Assembly (NCBI RefSeq): GCF_000980885.2
Contig: NZ_LBDA02000024.1
Span: 1 to 64,000 of the forward strand
Source of the DNA: Streptomyces malaysiense
Lineage (GTDB): Bacteria > Actinomycetota > Actinomycetes > Streptomycetales > Streptomycetaceae
Direction of reading: 5' to 3'
Length of the DNA: 64,000 nt
Shown: piece by piece, positions 25,657 through 33,460 of the stretch
Layout of the letters: each line of letters opens with the position of its first letter
Position numbering within the stretch: position 1 is the first letter of the stretch
Notes under the pieces: generated by a model
Databases searched by the model: none
Seen by the model: the letters and a program-made list of their open reading frames with translations, nothing else
What the model was told of the DNA's origin: nothing
Position numbers and translations under genes: made by a program

Positions 25657-26597
25657 GCGGGCCTCGCAGCGGTCTCAAGGGGGTCGACGGTCGTCGAGCC
25701 GTGGTACTCCACGGCATCCCTGGTCAGGTTCATGAACGCCTCCTCCAAGGACACCGTCCTGGCCGTCAGCTCGAACAGCGCGATCCTGTGCTCGGCCGCC
25801 TTCAGGCCGATCTCGCGGGCACTCAGCCCAGCCACCTGGAGCTCCTCGGAGCCCGCCCGGCCGGTGATGTCCACCCCCGGTCCGGCCAGTGCCTCCCGCA
25901 GCCGGGCCGGCTCCTCGGTGGCCACCTGCACCGTGTCGCCGCCGGCCTCGCGGACGAGGTCCCCCACGGTGGTGTCGGCCAGCAGCCGCCCCCGCCCCAC
26001 GATGATCAGATGGTCCGCGACCAGGGCCATCTCACTCATCAGGTGCGACGACACGAACACGGTCCGCCCCTCGTCGGCGAGGGCCTTCAGCAGGTTTCGG
26101 ATCCAGAGCACGCCCTCGGGGTCGAGCCCGTTGACCGGCTCGTCCAGCATCACCGTCTGCGGGTCGCCCAGCAGCGCCGCGGCGATACCGAGCCGCTGGC
26201 CCATGCCCAAGGAGAAGGCACCGGCCCGCTTCTTCGCCACGCTGCCGAGGCCCGCCATCTCGATGACCTCGTCGACCCGGCGCCGGGGAATCCCGTGCGT
26301 CAGCGCGAGCGCCAGCAGATGGTTGTAGGCCGAGCGGCCCGGATGGATCGACTTCGCCTCCAGAAGTGCCCCCACCTCCTGCAAGGGCGCCTGGTGGCCG
26401 GCGTAGCGGCGTCCGTTCACCGTGACGGAGCCGCTGGTCGGGGCGTCGAGTCCGACGATCATGCGCATGGTCGTCGACTTCCCCGCGCCGTTGGGCCCCA
26501 GGAAACCGGTCACCGTGCCCGGCTTCACGGCGAAGTCCAGGCCGTCGACGGCCGTCTTCTCCCCGTACCGTTTGGTCAGCTGCTGAGCGTCGATCAT
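25653..26597 (-). CDS. ABC transporter ATP-binding protein (DrrA/BcrA-like)
   Basis: 314 residues from ATG 26597 with AGGAAGAG upstream; longer in-frame starts lack a ribosome site. Walker A is GFLGPNGAGKSTT, the signature motif is the variant FSLGMGQRLG, and Walker B is TVMLDEPVNGLDPEG with a downstream SSHLMSEM switch His. A C-terminal ~80-residue domain (TARTVSLEEAFMNLT) is typical of exporters. First gene of a four-gene operon (ATPase, permease, kinase, regulator); a pair of palindromic boxes lies about 90-130 bp upstream. Confidence 0.92.
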   Translation of the reverse strand: MIDAQQLTKRYGEKTAVDGLDFAVKPGTVTGFLGPNGAGKSTTMRMIVGLDAPTSGSVTVNGRRYAGHQAPLQEVGALLEAKSIHPGRSAYNHLLALALTHGIPRRRVDEVIEMAGLGSVAKKRAGAFSLGMGQRLGIAAALLGDPQTVMLDEPVNGLDPEGVLWIRNLLKALADEGRTVFVSSHLMSEMALVADHLIIVGRGRLLADTTVGDLVREAGGDTVQVATEEPARLREALAGPGVDITGRAGSEELQVAGLSAREIGLKAAEHRIALFELTARTVSLEEAFMNLTRDAVEYHGSTTVDPLETAARPA

Positions 26598-26687
26598 GCG
26601 CGTCTCTTCCTGTCGGAACCGGCGCCCGTTGGTCGCCCCTGACGCCTCACCGACAACGCTAGGAGGCGAGACACCCTGATCCGGTGG

Positions 26688-26728
26688 TACCGCGGACCGA
26701 TCCACGTCCGCCGGGTCGTACCGCGGTA
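26688..26728 (-). promoter_or_regulatory. Candidate response-regulator operator (TACCGCGG pair)
   Basis: TACCGCGGAC at 26688-26697 and the perfect palindrome TACCGCGGTA at 26719-26728, 31 bp apart (three helical turns). They lie between the ABC/two-component operon (start 26597) and the divergent phosphatase gene (start 26858). The position suits autoregulation by the LuxR-type regulator. Confidence 0.45.
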
Positions 26729-26857
26729 CTACGCGCCACTGCGTCCCTGGTCTCACCGTTCAGGTCACGTTCGGGAAGGGACCGTTTCCGCGAGCCGTAC
26801 CGCCCGCGGCGGGAAGCGCGCCGAGCATGTACCGACAAAAAGGTCTAAAAAGGCTAC

Positions 26858-28015
26858 ATGGGTGTGCGCGGGGTAGCTGATGGTCGCGTCTTGGAGCGGC
26901 ACACCGGGCGCGGGCCGCTGCTGATCGCGCTCGCGCTGATCGTGGTCATCACCGTGACGGACATCGGTATCGGCACCACTGTCCATCTGGGCCCGTTGCT
27001 GGTCATCGCGCCGACCCTGACCGCCTCGTTCGCGGGTCCGCGGCTGACCGCTCTGGTCGGGGTGCTGGCGCAGGCGGCCCTGGTGGTCATCTCGGTCTTC
27101 CATGGCGGACTGACCACGACCAATCACGTGGCGCAGCTCATCGCCCTGGCCGTGCTGTCGGCTCTGGTGGTCTTCATCACCTATGTGCGGGAGCGGCGTG
27201 CCCAAGAGCTGAGCCGGGTGCGGTCGGTGGCCGAGACGGCACAGCGGACTCTGCTGCGGCCACCACCACACCGGATCGGGCCCCTGCGGCTGGCCTGGCT
27301 GTATCTGGCCGCCGAAGACGAGGCCCAGATCGGGGGCGACCTGCTGGCGGTCGCCCGCGCCGATCATCCCTGCACGCGGGTGCTCATCGGCGATGTACGA
27401 GGCCACGGGCTGGCCTCCATCGGCGAGGCATCGGTGGTGATGGGCGCGTTCCGTGAGGGCGCCCACCGGTACTCCTCGTTGCCCGAACTCGTCGGCGCCG
27501 TCGAGGAGAGCGTATGCCGCCACCTGGAGGAGGTCGCCGATTCCACGCACGAGGCCGGCGAGCACTTCATCACCGCCGTCATGGTCGACATCCGCGACCA
27601 GGGGCCGCAGGCCGAGATGCTCAACTGCGGCCACCCGCCACCCCTGCTGATCCGTGGAGAGCGGGTGACCTTCCTGAACTCCCGGCGGCCCGCGCCCCCG
27701 TTGGGCCTGTGCTCCCTGTGCGTGCGGAACGACCGCACCGATCCCTTCACCTTCGAGACAGGCGACATGCTGCTGCTCTACACCGACGGCGTGATCGAAG
27801 CCCGTTCACCGGACGGAACCTTCTATCCGCTGGCCGAGCGGGTCGCCTCCTTCCCCGCCTCCAGCCCTGACGCCCTGCTGCACCACCTTCACCGCGACCT
27901 GCTCGAACACTCCGGTGAACGGCTCGCCGACGACGCCGCCTTCCTGATCATCGAGCGCACTTCCGCGCGCCGCATGTCCCATGCCGACGGACCTCTCCTC
28001 TCCAGGAACGGCTGA
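26858..28015 (+). CDS. Membrane-bound SpoIIE-type PP2C serine phosphatase
   Basis: 385 residues. Three or four N-terminal membrane helices (~18-110: LLIALALIVVITVTDIGIG, LLVIAPTLTASFA, LIALAVLSALVVFI) are followed by a PP2C_SIG domain (~150-365). The metal-binding acidic motifs are IGGDLLAVAR ... LIGDVRGHG, TGDMLLLYTDGVIEAR and LADDAAFLII. Such phosphatases dephosphorylate anti-anti-sigma proteins and feed stress sigma-factor switches. No kinase or STAS partner lies next to it. AAAAAGG precedes the ATG. It is convergent with the following membrane-protein gene. Confidence 0.9.
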   Translation: MGVRGVADGRVLERHTGRGPLLIALALIVVITVTDIGIGTTVHLGPLLVIAPTLTASFAGPRLTALVGVLAQAALVVISVFHGGLTTTNHVAQLIALAVLSALVVFITYVRERRAQELSRVRSVAETAQRTLLRPPPHRIGPLRLAWLYLAAEDEAQIGGDLLAVARADHPCTRVLIGDVRGHGLASIGEASVVMGAFREGAHRYSSLPELVGAVEESVCRHLEEVADSTHEAGEHFITAVMVDIRDQGPQAEMLNCGHPPPLLIRGERVTFLNSRRPAPPLGLCSLCVRNDRTDPFTFETGDMLLLYTDGVIEARSPDGTFYPLAERVASFPASSPDALLHHLHRDLLEHSGERLADDAAFLIIERTSARRMSHADGPLLSRNG

Positions 28016-28051
28016 TCGTCACCCCGGCCGAGTCGCCGCCGATCAGGTCCG

Positions 28052-29326
28052 TCAGCGCATGTCCGTGAGGAGGGTGCCGAGTTCGGCCTCCTGCCGCGCC
28101 GGCGGCATCGGCGCGTTGGAGTGGTCGATGCCGAAGGTCTTCAGGACCTGGTCCATCTGGGCGTCGAGGAACGTCCAGCCGGTGTTGTCCAGCGGCTGCA
28201 ACGTGGCCTGGTCGGCGTCCCAGAGGTCTCGCAGCGACTGGGCGGCCGCGTGGGCGCCGCTCGCGTTGCCCGACCGTGCGTCCTTGAGCGAGGTCGACGC
28301 GAGAGCCCGCAGCGCGTCGACCTTCGTGGACGGGAACTTCTTCACGGCCTGGCCGGGGGCGAGGCGAACGGTGGAGGTGGCGTCCTCCTCCGGCGCCGGG
28401 CCGACGTGCGGCCGGCTGTGCGCCCAGACCAGCAGGAACCCGGTGGCGACGGCGAGGAGGCCGAAGCCCGCCAGCGCGACGCGCTCCTTTCGCGGGTCGG
28501 CGGCGGTCCGCGGGGCGTGCGTGGCTTCGGATGTCTCCGTCACGTCGGAGCGCGTCACCGTCAGGTAGATGACGGTCACCAGGATCAGTCCGAGGAAGAT
28601 CAGGCTGGTGGTGAAGGTGCCCAGCGCGAGGCCGGTCGGCTCGCCCGGCTGGGCGACCTTGGGGGAGGCGAGCCAGTCGCCGATGTTGGCGCCCAGGGGG
28701 CGGGTCAGGATGTAGGCGAGCCAGAAGGACAGCACCGGGTTCGCGCCGAACCTCCGCAACAGCGTGATCGCCGCGATGAGGCCGAGCGGCAACAGGACCG
28801 AGACTCCCGGGCTCCAGCCGGTGAGCTCGAGGGTCCAGTCGCCGGTCGCGGTGCCGAGCGCGAAGGTGACGAGAACGGTGAGCCAGTAGAACGACTCGCG
28901 CGACAGGGTCGTGACCGAGTGGATCGAGAGGGTGCGCTCGCGCATCCACCACGTGCCGAAGACCACGGCGAGCAGGACCGAGAACACGGTGGAGCTGATC
29001 CACAGCGGCACGTTGAGCTGGTCGGTCAGGATATCCGTGTACAGCGTGCCCGTGACACTGACGACGACCACGGTCAGCCAGTACGGGAAGGGGACGTACC
29101 GCTTCAGCCGCAGCTGGACGCCCAGCACCACGACGAACACCGCGGTGAAGATCCAGGCGGTGTTCACCAGGCCGACGCCCAGCTTCATGTTGATCCAGTC
29201 GGCGAAGCTCTCGCCGACGGTCGTACAAAGGATCTTGATCACCCAGAACCAGATGGTGACCTCGGGAACCTTGTTCAGCATCAGCCGCCCGCTGCGGCGC
29301 GTGCGGGCTTCGCTCGTCGTTGTCAT
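28052..29326 (-). CDS. COG4705-type polytopic membrane protein with extra C-terminal domain
   Basis: 424 residues from ATG 29326; upstream in-frame sequence is the wrong frame of the kinase and is excluded. It begins LNKVPEVTIWFWVIKILCTT, and with LTDQLNVPLW, TLSIHSVTTLSRESFYWL and TFALGTATGDWTLE this gives the conserved COG4705 pattern with about nine membrane helices. A final helix near 280 is followed by ~110 residues outside the membrane (residues ~310-424), helical and rich in Ala and Asp (LRDLWDADQATLQPLDNTGW). This is an addition not usual in the family. It is 38 bp from the downstream end of a histidine-kinase gene on the same strand, probably the same operon. Function unknown. Confidence 0.82.
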   Translation of the reverse strand: MTTTSEARTRRSGRLMLNKVPEVTIWFWVIKILCTTVGESFADWINMKLGVGLVNTAWIFTAVFVVVLGVQLRLKRYVPFPYWLTVVVVSVTGTLYTDILTDQLNVPLWISSTVFSVLLAVVFGTWWMRERTLSIHSVTTLSRESFYWLTVLVTFALGTATGDWTLELTGWSPGVSVLLPLGLIAAITLLRRFGANPVLSFWLAYILTRPLGANIGDWLASPKVAQPGEPTGLALGTFTTSLIFLGLILVTVIYLTVTRSDVTETSEATHAPRTAADPRKERVALAGFGLLAVATGFLLVWAHSRPHVGPAPEEDATSTVRLAPGQAVKKFPSTKVDALRALASTSLKDARSGNASGAHAAAQSLRDLWDADQATLQPLDNTGWTFLDAQMDQVLKTFGIDHSNAPMPPARQEAELGTLLTDMR

Positions 29327-29364
29327 GCGCCGAGGGTTACCCGGCCGACCTGCACACAACCTGA

Positions 29365-30633
29365 CTACGCGATCGCGCCCGCCGTGGGGAAGGTCACCTC
29401 CACGCGGCCATGACCAGCCGCGACCGCACGGACCGCCACTCCCGCGGACGCGGCGAGACGCTTCACCACCGCCAGCCCCAACCCGTGCCCCTCGCCGCTG
29501 GTCACGCCCGCTTCGAAGACCCGGTCGACCTCCGCCGGATCGAACCCCGGGCCGTCGTCGAGGACTTCGATCACGGCCCCCCGGGGCTGGATGCGCGCCG
29601 TGACCCAGACGCGCGAACTCGCATGCCGCAGGCCGTTCTCCAGCAGGGGCGACAGCACCGCCACGACGAGTTCCGTCGCCACCGCGACGGCGACGTCGTC
29701 CGGGACGGCGACGTCGATGGCGCGACCGGCGACAGCCTGGCGCGCCGCCGCCCCGAGATCGCAGCGGGTATCCCCGTCGATCCGGGTCCGGGCGGCACCG
29801 AGAATCGTGGTGATCGCCGTGTTCAGGCGGTCGACCTCGGTCAGCACGGCCTCCGGTGCCACCTGGTGACCGGAGAGCTGCGCCAACTGCGCCTCGCCCC
29901 GCAGGGCGGTCAGGGGCGTCCGCAACTCGTGGGCGATCTCGTCGGTGAGCCGACGTTCGTCCGCGAGCGCGTGGTCCACACGGTCGAGCAGGCGATCGAG
30001 AGTTCGCCCCAGCTCCCCGAATTCGTCCCGCGGAACACCGAGGCCGAATCGGCGCCCGGGTTCGTGATCGCCCCAGTCGTCGGCGAGGGCGGCCATTTCG
30101 TGCACGACCCGCAACGCGCGCCCCACCACGAGGTGCGCGACGACGCCGGCGAGCAGGATCGAGATGCCGCCCAGCATGAGCGACATCGTCAGGCTGCGCT
30201 GCTCCGAGGTCTCGTACGGCGTCAGATCCACCCTCACGACCACCATGACGCGGTGGCCCTCCAGCCGGACCGGCTGGGCGTACAGCAGACGACTGCCGAC
30301 CGTGGTGGTCCGGGACCGCCCGGAGCCGACGAGTTCGACGACGCGGTCGAGGACACCACCCGGCACGATCCCGTCGATGAGGTGCCCATCGGCATACACC
30401 CACGAGACCGTGTCCAGCGCTTCATTGCCTCCCTCGATCAGCACGACGTGACCACCGCGTACGGCTACGTTCGCCGCCACCGCCTCCGCACGCGTATGCG
30501 CCAGAGCGTCCGCGTCGGCGTCGGTCACCTGGCTCAGCAACACGTGCGAGACCACCACCAGCACCGCGACCACCGCTGTGGCGATCAGGACCGCGAGCGC
30601 GACGACCCTCCCGCGAAAGCCTGTCACTCCCAT
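29365..30633 (-). CDS. Sensor histidine kinase (OmpR-class partner)
   Basis: 422 residues. Two membrane helices (~8-35 and ~150-172) flank a ~110-residue extracytoplasmic sensor. HAMP-like linker, then HisKA (LTDEIAHELRTPLTALRGEA, phospho-acceptor His ~236) and HATPase (LLENGLRHASS, VLDDGPGFDPAE, GHGLGLAVVKRLA). The ATG overlaps the end of the response-regulator gene (ten shared bases), so regulator and kinase are coupled. The membrane protein downstream may be its target or sensory accessory. Confidence 0.92.
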   Translation of the reverse strand: MGVTGFRGRVVALAVLIATAVVAVLVVVSHVLLSQVTDADADALAHTRAEAVAANVAVRGGHVVLIEGGNEALDTVSWVYADGHLIDGIVPGGVLDRVVELVGSGRSRTTTVGSRLLYAQPVRLEGHRVMVVVRVDLTPYETSEQRSLTMSLMLGGISILLAGVVAHLVVGRALRVVHEMAALADDWGDHEPGRRFGLGVPRDEFGELGRTLDRLLDRVDHALADERRLTDEIAHELRTPLTALRGEAQLAQLSGHQVAPEAVLTEVDRLNTAITTILGAARTRIDGDTRCDLGAAARQAVAGRAIDVAVPDDVAVAVATELVVAVLSPLLENGLRHASSRVWVTARIQPRGAVIEVLDDGPGFDPAEVDRVFEAGVTSGEGHGLGLAVVKRLAASAGVAVRAVAAGHGRVEVTFPTAGAIA

Positions 30634-31277
30634 CGATAGCCCACCCCACGGACCGTTGCCAGGCGGTCGGCCACACCCAGCGCACCGAGTTTGGTCCGTA
30701 GCCGGCGAACGAAGGAGTCAAGGGTGTTGTCGCTGACCTGCGCGCCGTGCGGCCAACCCGCGGCAACCAGGGCGTGGCGGCGTACCGCGTCGCCCTGCGA
30801 GGCGATGAGCCTGCCCAGCAGCCGAAACTCGGTCGGTGTCAGGCTCTCGCTCGTCGAACCGTGGATCACGGTATGTTTCGCCGGATCGAGAACGACGCCT
30901 CTTCGTGGGGTCGCCGCGGTTGTTCTGCGCAGCAGGGCGCGAACCCTCACCAGCAACTCCGGGATGTCGAACGGCTTCGTCATGTAGTCGTCGGTTCCCG
31001 CCTCGAAGCCGCCCACCTTGTGGTGCATGCCGTCCAGGGCGGTGAGCATCAGCACCGGGGCATCGATGCCCCGTGCCCGCAGCGCCAGGCAGACGTCCCG
31101 GCCATCGGCGTCCGGGAGCCCCAGGTCCAGGACGACCAGGTGAGGGAGCGGGTCGAGTTGCCGCAGCAGGCTGTCCGCGGTGGAAGCGACAGCGAGCGTG
31201 TGCCCGTCGTGCTCAAGTGCGCGCTTGAGCACGTCACGGACTGCCGCGTCATCCTCGCAAACCACAATAAAAGCCAC
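30624..31277 (-). CDS. OmpR/PhoB-type response regulator
   Basis: 217 residues from GTG 31277 (longer in-frame starts precede the natural receiver start VAFIVVCEDDAAVRDVL). Receiver: acidic pair CEDD, phospho-acceptor in VVLDLGLPDADG (~51), Thr in LMLTALD, Lys in YMTKPFDIPELLVR. C-terminal winged helix: SLTPTEFRLLGRLIASQGDA ... SDNTLDSFVRRLRTKL ... VRGVGYRWE. A BlaI-like box (31421-31434) lies 144 bp upstream, midway to the divergent blaI-like gene. The two systems may be linked, though this is speculative. Confidence 0.92.
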   Translation of the reverse strand: MAFIVVCEDDAAVRDVLKRALEHDGHTLAVASTADSLLRQLDPLPHLVVLDLGLPDADGRDVCLALRARGIDAPVLMLTALDGMHHKVGGFEAGTDDYMTKPFDIPELLVRVRALLRRTTAATPRRGVVLDPAKHTVIHGSTSESLTPTEFRLLGRLIASQGDAVRRHALVAAGWPHGAQVSDNTLDSFVRRLRTKLGALGVADRLATVRGVGYRWE

Positions 31278-31420
31278 GGATCGACCCCAGGCGTCACGGC
31301 GGACAGTTCCCTGTTCTCCTGGCCGGCGCCCTGGCGGTCCGCAAGTTCCGCACGTCGGCGACGCCCGGTCCAGCGCGCCTGCTGACGCCCTTGCCACCGA
31401 CCGGGTCCCCAACCATATGA

Positions 31421-31434
31421 CTACAGTCTTGTAG
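31421..31434. promoter_or_regulatory. BlaI-like operator box 1
   Basis: CTACAGTCTTGTAG, a perfect 5-bp-arm dyad of the CTAC...GTAG type bound by BlaI/MecI repressors. It lies midway between the divergent response regulator and the BlaI-like gene. Confidence 0.5.
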
Positions 31435-31507
31435 ACGCATCCGCCCGGACGGTCTCCGCCGCCCGCCCCGCCGGCCCCGCCGTCCCCCCGGCGGTCTCAC
31501 GCGAGGA

Positions 31508-31532
31508 CATGTCCTACAACAAGTAGAACATG
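31508..31532 (+). promoter_or_regulatory. BlaI-like operator box 2, upstream of the blaI-like gene
   Basis: An extended dyad: CATGT (31508-31512), CTACAACAAGTAG (31514-31526) and ACATG (31528-31532) are all symmetric about the same centre. It lies 48 bp before the BlaI-like start, the place for autorepression. Confidence 0.65.
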
Positions 31533-31579
31533 GGCGGGTAGCCTGTACGCGACGACGGCGAGGGAAGGCGGACGGTGAG

Positions 31580-32011
31580 GTGACGGGCCGAGGAGACGAG
31601 GAAGCCCACGAGGCGTCCGGCAGGCGGGCACGCGGCCAGCTGGAGAGCGATGTACTCGCCGCGCTCTGGGCGGCAGACGGTCCGCGGACCGCGCGGGAGG
31701 TCCGGGAACAGCTGCCGGGCGACCTCGCCTACACGACCGTGCTCACCATCCTGTCCCGGCTGCACGACAAGGGCATGCTGGTACGGCACCGGGAGGGCCG
31801 CGGCTATGCCTACGAGCCGGCCCGCGACGAGGCGTCGCACACCGCCCAGCGCATGCACTCACTGCTGACGGGTGGCTCCGACCGTCAGGCGGTGCTGGCC
31901 CGCTTCGTCTCGGAACTGTCCGAACAGGACGAGCAACTGCTCCAGCAGCTGCTGCTGTCCGGGCACGACGACGTACCCCCCGAGAGCCGGCGCGCGCCCG
32001 GGAAGCGGTGA
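31580..32011 (+). CDS. BlaI/MecI-family repressor
   Basis: 143 residues from GTG 31580. An N-terminal winged helix (LESDVLAALWAADGPRTAREVREQL ... YTTVLTILSRLHDKGMLVRHREGRGYAYEP) is followed by a helical dimerisation tail (LARFVSELSEQDEQLLQQLL). Family members repress until cleaved or released after a membrane metallopeptidase senses cell-wall damage. The next gene, four bases on, encodes exactly such an M56 protein. Matching dyads lie upstream of this gene and upstream of the glycosyltransferase/deacetylase pair. Confidence 0.92.
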   Translation: MTGRGDEEAHEASGRRARGQLESDVLAALWAADGPRTAREVREQLPGDLAYTTVLTILSRLHDKGMLVRHREGRGYAYEPARDEASHTAQRMHSLLTGGSDRQAVLARFVSELSEQDEQLLQQLLLSGHDDVPPESRRAPGKR

Positions 32012-32015
32012 GCCG

Positions 32016-33044
32016 GTGCTGATCAGCGTCTACATCCCGTTCCTCGTCACCGCGGCGCTCGCCGTGCTGGCACCGCCCGTGGCGCACCGGCTGCCCCCGC
32101 GCCCGGCGGCCCTGGCGCTGGCGTGCGCCGCGCTGGTGACGGCGGCCGGATGGGCGGGTTCCCTCGCCCTGCTGGCTTTCACCGGAGTGGCACAGATCCC
32201 GCAGATCGCCGAGGAGGGCCGCTGGTCCGTGTCCGCGCTGCGCTCCCAGGACCCCGTCTACGCCGTGGTCGCGGCCGCCAGCACCCTGGTGCTCGCGGTG
32301 TGTGTCGTCTCCCTCGGCGTGGCCGCCGTCCGGCAGGGCCGCCACCTGCTCCGGGCCCGGCGGGAGTGCGCCGAGCTACCCGGGCACACCGAGCTGGCCG
32401 TACTCGACGACGACGTCCCGCTGGCCTTCGCACTGCCTGGGGCGCCGGGCCGGATCGTCGTCTCCAGGGGGATGCTGCGCCGCCTCGGTGACGCCGAGCG
32501 CCTGGCGCTGCTCGCCCACGAGCGGGCACATCTGAGCGGGCGTCACCACGTCTTCCAGAGTGTGTGGCGGCTCTCGGCCGCTCTGAACCCGTTGCTGCGG
32601 CCGGTGGCCGTCGCGGGCAGTTTCGTCCTCGAGCGCTGGGCGGACGAGGAGGCCGCCGAGCGGGTCGGTGACCGTACGGTCGTCGCCCGCGCCGTGGGCC
32701 GCGCCGCCCTGGCATCGGCCGGCGCGTCCCGCCCCGCCGCGCTGGCCGCGACCGGTGGGGTGGTGCCCAGGCGAGTACGGGCCCTGCTCGCCCCGCCACC
32801 CGCCCGTCGCAGTCTGCCCCTGCTGGCGGGCGGCCTGCTGCTGGCCGTCTGCTGCGCGAGCCTGGCCAATGCCGCCTCGGACAGCGACCGCATGCTGGAC
32901 AGCGCACAGTGGGCGCTGTGCAGGGCACATGCCGACACCACCCCTGTCGCCGCACGGACCGCCCACGACGACGCCCTCGGCCGCGGACCGGACGGCTGCG
33001 GCGGCGCCCCTGATCATCCGGAGCACGGAGAGCGGCACTTCTGA
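32016..33044 (+). CDS. M56-family membrane metallopeptidase (BlaR1/MecR1-like)
   Basis: About 342 residues from GTG 32016. Membrane helices at the N-terminus (FLVTAALAVLAPPVA, ALALACAALVTAAGWAGSLALL), one near 90-110, and one after the catalytic domain (LPLLAGGLLLAVCCASLA). The zinc-protease motif LLAHERAHLSGRHH (HExxH, ~171) and the downstream ERWADEEAAERVGDR third-ligand helix are present. No penicillin-binding sensor domain is attached. A short C-terminal periplasmic tail with three Cys follows. It would cleave or inactivate the upstream BlaI-like repressor on envelope stress. Confidence 0.9.
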   Translation: MLISVYIPFLVTAALAVLAPPVAHRLPPRPAALALACAALVTAAGWAGSLALLAFTGVAQIPQIAEEGRWSVSALRSQDPVYAVVAAASTLVLAVCVVSLGVAAVRQGRHLLRARRECAELPGHTELAVLDDDVPLAFALPGAPGRIVVSRGMLRRLGDAERLALLAHERAHLSGRHHVFQSVWRLSAALNPLLRPVAVAGSFVLERWADEEAAERVGDRTVVARAVGRAALASAGASRPAALAATGGVVPRRVRALLAPPPARRSLPLLAGGLLLAVCCASLANAASDSDRMLDSAQWALCRAHADTTPVAARTAHDDALGRGPDGCGGAPDHPEHGERHF

Positions 33045-33460
33045 CCCGCCCGGCACCGGCCCTCACCCCGCCGCGCCGCCGCCCGGTGCCGGACCGGCAT
33101 CAGCACGTTGAACATTCCCCGCGCCCGGCGCGCCGGGCGAGCACGCCGGCCAGGCCGCCGGCAACAGCCGGGTCCCCGGGACAGGAATACGTCCCCTACG
33201 GGCACGGCGGCCTCGGCGAGGATCACGACCGGTCCCTGACCGGTACCGACAGGGGTGCCGCGGTCCGGACCGCGGCCGGACCGCCGTCCCGCGGCGATCA
33301 CTTCCCGAGTTCTACATCATGTAGTAGCTTCCCTTCTCGGCACCACAGCGGTCCGTTCGCGGCCCTGGTCCGCGCGCAGGCGCGGCTTCGGCCTGCCCGC
33401 AGCGCCGTCCGGGCCGGGCATGCCCGGCGTGCCCCTTAGCCCATCAGGAGGCGATCCACC
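33045..33460. other. Intergenic region with hairpin and BlaI-like box
   Basis: 416 bp. CCGGCACCGG (33050-33059) and CCGGTGCCGG (33083-33092) form a 10-bp stem just after the peptidase stop, a probable terminator. A BlaI-like dyad follows at 33312-33324. No coding region. Confidence 0.5.
33312..33324 (+). promoter_or_regulatory. BlaI-like operator box 3, upstream of the glycosyltransferase operon
   Basis: CTACATCATGTAG, perfect dyad CTACA-TCA-TGTAG, about 140 bp before the glycosyltransferase start. It has the same CTAC-N5-GTAG shape as box 2, which supports one regulon. Confidence 0.6.

Noticed and set aside
23293..26328. 1,011-codon rightward frame opposite the ABC/two-component operon
   Set aside because: Low-complexity Arg/Gln/Gly/His sequence antisense to four clearly functional genes.
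28052..30403. 783-codon version of the COG4705-like protein
   Set aside because: The N-terminal 360 codons are another frame of the histidine kinase; the family's conserved start lies at 29326.
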